The position numbers and the translations under genes were made by a program. A stretch of 43,293 nt of DNA from Aureococcus anophagefferens (lineage: Eukaryota; Sar; Pelagophyceae; Pelagomonadales; Pelagomonadaceae). The number at the start of each line of letters is the position of its first letter. The stretch's first letter is position 1. The stretch lies in the NCBI RefSeq assembly GCF_000186865.1, contig NW_008705593.1, forward strand, positions 21,422-64,714, in the 5' to 3' direction. This document shows positions 43,048 through 43,293 of the stretch, piece after piece. The notes beneath the pieces were generated by a model that saw only the letters and a list, made by a program, of their open reading frames with translations, made no database searches and was not told the origin of the DNA.

Positions 43048-43293
43048 CTAGTCGACCCACTTGGCGAGGATCTTCGCCTTGTTGGCCGCGACGGCCTTGT
43101 CGACGTCGGCCGCGGACATGGTCGCGTACTTGGAGAGGTCGATGGCGTCCTCCCACGCGAAGTAGCGGATGCCGTCCTTGGTGTAGGGCTCGCGGCCGAA
43201 GTGGCAGTAGGCCGCCGTGACGTTGTACTTGGGCTGGCGGAGGTCGAGGTCGCGCGCGAGCGCGCCGGGCCGCGCGTCGAAATTCATCTTGAC
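43048..43293 (-). CDS. MAT: S-adenosylmethionine synthetase, C-terminal part (5' end outside the window)
   Basis: The minus-strand frame enters from the window edge and ends at a TAG at 43050-43048. It reads [20 protein letters not shown], then [17 protein letters not shown], then [15 protein letters not shown]. This is the conserved end of methionine adenosyltransferase, where the usual sequence is TAAYGHFGR followed by F(T/P)WE. Here Cys replaces the Gly of that stretch. About 33 residues continue past the WE motif ([20 protein letters not shown]), a modest C-terminal extension. The enzyme makes SAM from methionine and ATP in the cytosol. Active-site residues lie outside the window. Confidence 0.9.
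   Translation of the reverse strand, partial: VKMNFDARPGALARDLDLRQPKYNVTAAYCHFGREPYTKDGIRYFAWEDAIDLSKYATMSAADVDKAVAANKAKILAKWVD

Noticed and set aside
1..43293. tRNA, rRNA or small structured RNA genes
   Set aside because: I saw no tRNA B-box-type sequence in a foldable context and no rRNA similarity. A covariance-model scan would be needed to exclude small RNAs.
1..43293. Giant-virus or bacterial origin of the window
   Set aside because: Spliceosomal introns, introners, plastid leaders and eukaryotic domain sets (F-box, formin, MYND) occur throughout.

Overview
The window looks like nuclear DNA of a GC-rich, gene-dense stramenopile alga, most probably a pelagophyte close to Aureococcus. 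The reasons are: plastid-type leaders with an ASAF- or ASAL-like signal cleavage site, a red-lineage light-harvesting protein, spliceosomal introns of 48-115 bp, and four introner elements (short DNA-transposon-like units that act as introns) with inverted terminal repeats and 8-bp target duplications, a type described from Aureococcus. The species call is inference from these traits; no search was run.

Layout. Positions 1-4.2 kb hold a gene 3' end, two small unknown genes, a fumarylacetoacetase/hydratase-family protein and a DUF6492-like glycosyltransferase. Positions 4.3-7.4 kb hold a Cys-rich secreted protein with a canonical intron and a lumenal membrane-anchored unknown. Positions 7.4-10.1 kb (minus) encode one polypeptide joining a TrhO-type rhodanese to a family-3 O-methyltransferase, with an introner at the domain join. 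Positions 10.2-14.1 kb hold a sulfatase, a small probably myristoylated Tudor-like protein with two micro-introns, and a five-exon TerC membrane protein. Positions 14.5-26.2 kb are one giant gene: secreted LamG, mucin-like, PKD/REJ, EGF and GPS-like ectodomain, several membrane spans, an ARM-like cytoplasmic region, CCDC53-like repeats and a C-terminal formin FH2 domain, nearly all in one 11.4-kb exon. Positions 26.2-30.7 kb hold a coiled-coil protein, a LON-plus-Tudor-like protein and an F-box/ARM protein. Positions 31.1-37.1 kb hold a beta-helix membrane protein and an ABC1/UbiB kinase, each split by an introner of the same family. Positions 37.1-43.3 kb hold an NTF2/SnoaL-like protein, an LHC-superfamily protein (RedCAP-like), an RgpF-like glycosyltransferase, a multi-pass membrane protein, a MYND-finger membrane protein and the C-terminal end of S-adenosylmethionine synthetase.

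How things fit. Genes are packed head-to-head across about 65-120 bp or tail-to-tail across 6-35 bp. There are no operons and no obvious shared pathway. Plastid function recurs (ABC1 kinase, TerC, LHC protein, the rhodanese-methyltransferase), as does the secretory or surface system (two or three glycosyltransferases, sulfatase, beta-helix protein, the LamG-formin). The strongest candidates for undescribed biology are the TrhO-TrmR-like fusion, which would make both steps of 5-methoxyuridine at the tRNA wobble position in one plastid-targeted chain, and the multi-pass adhesion-receptor-like formin. A third is a paired TTCAAC motif about one helical turn apart, found both in promoters and inside introners.
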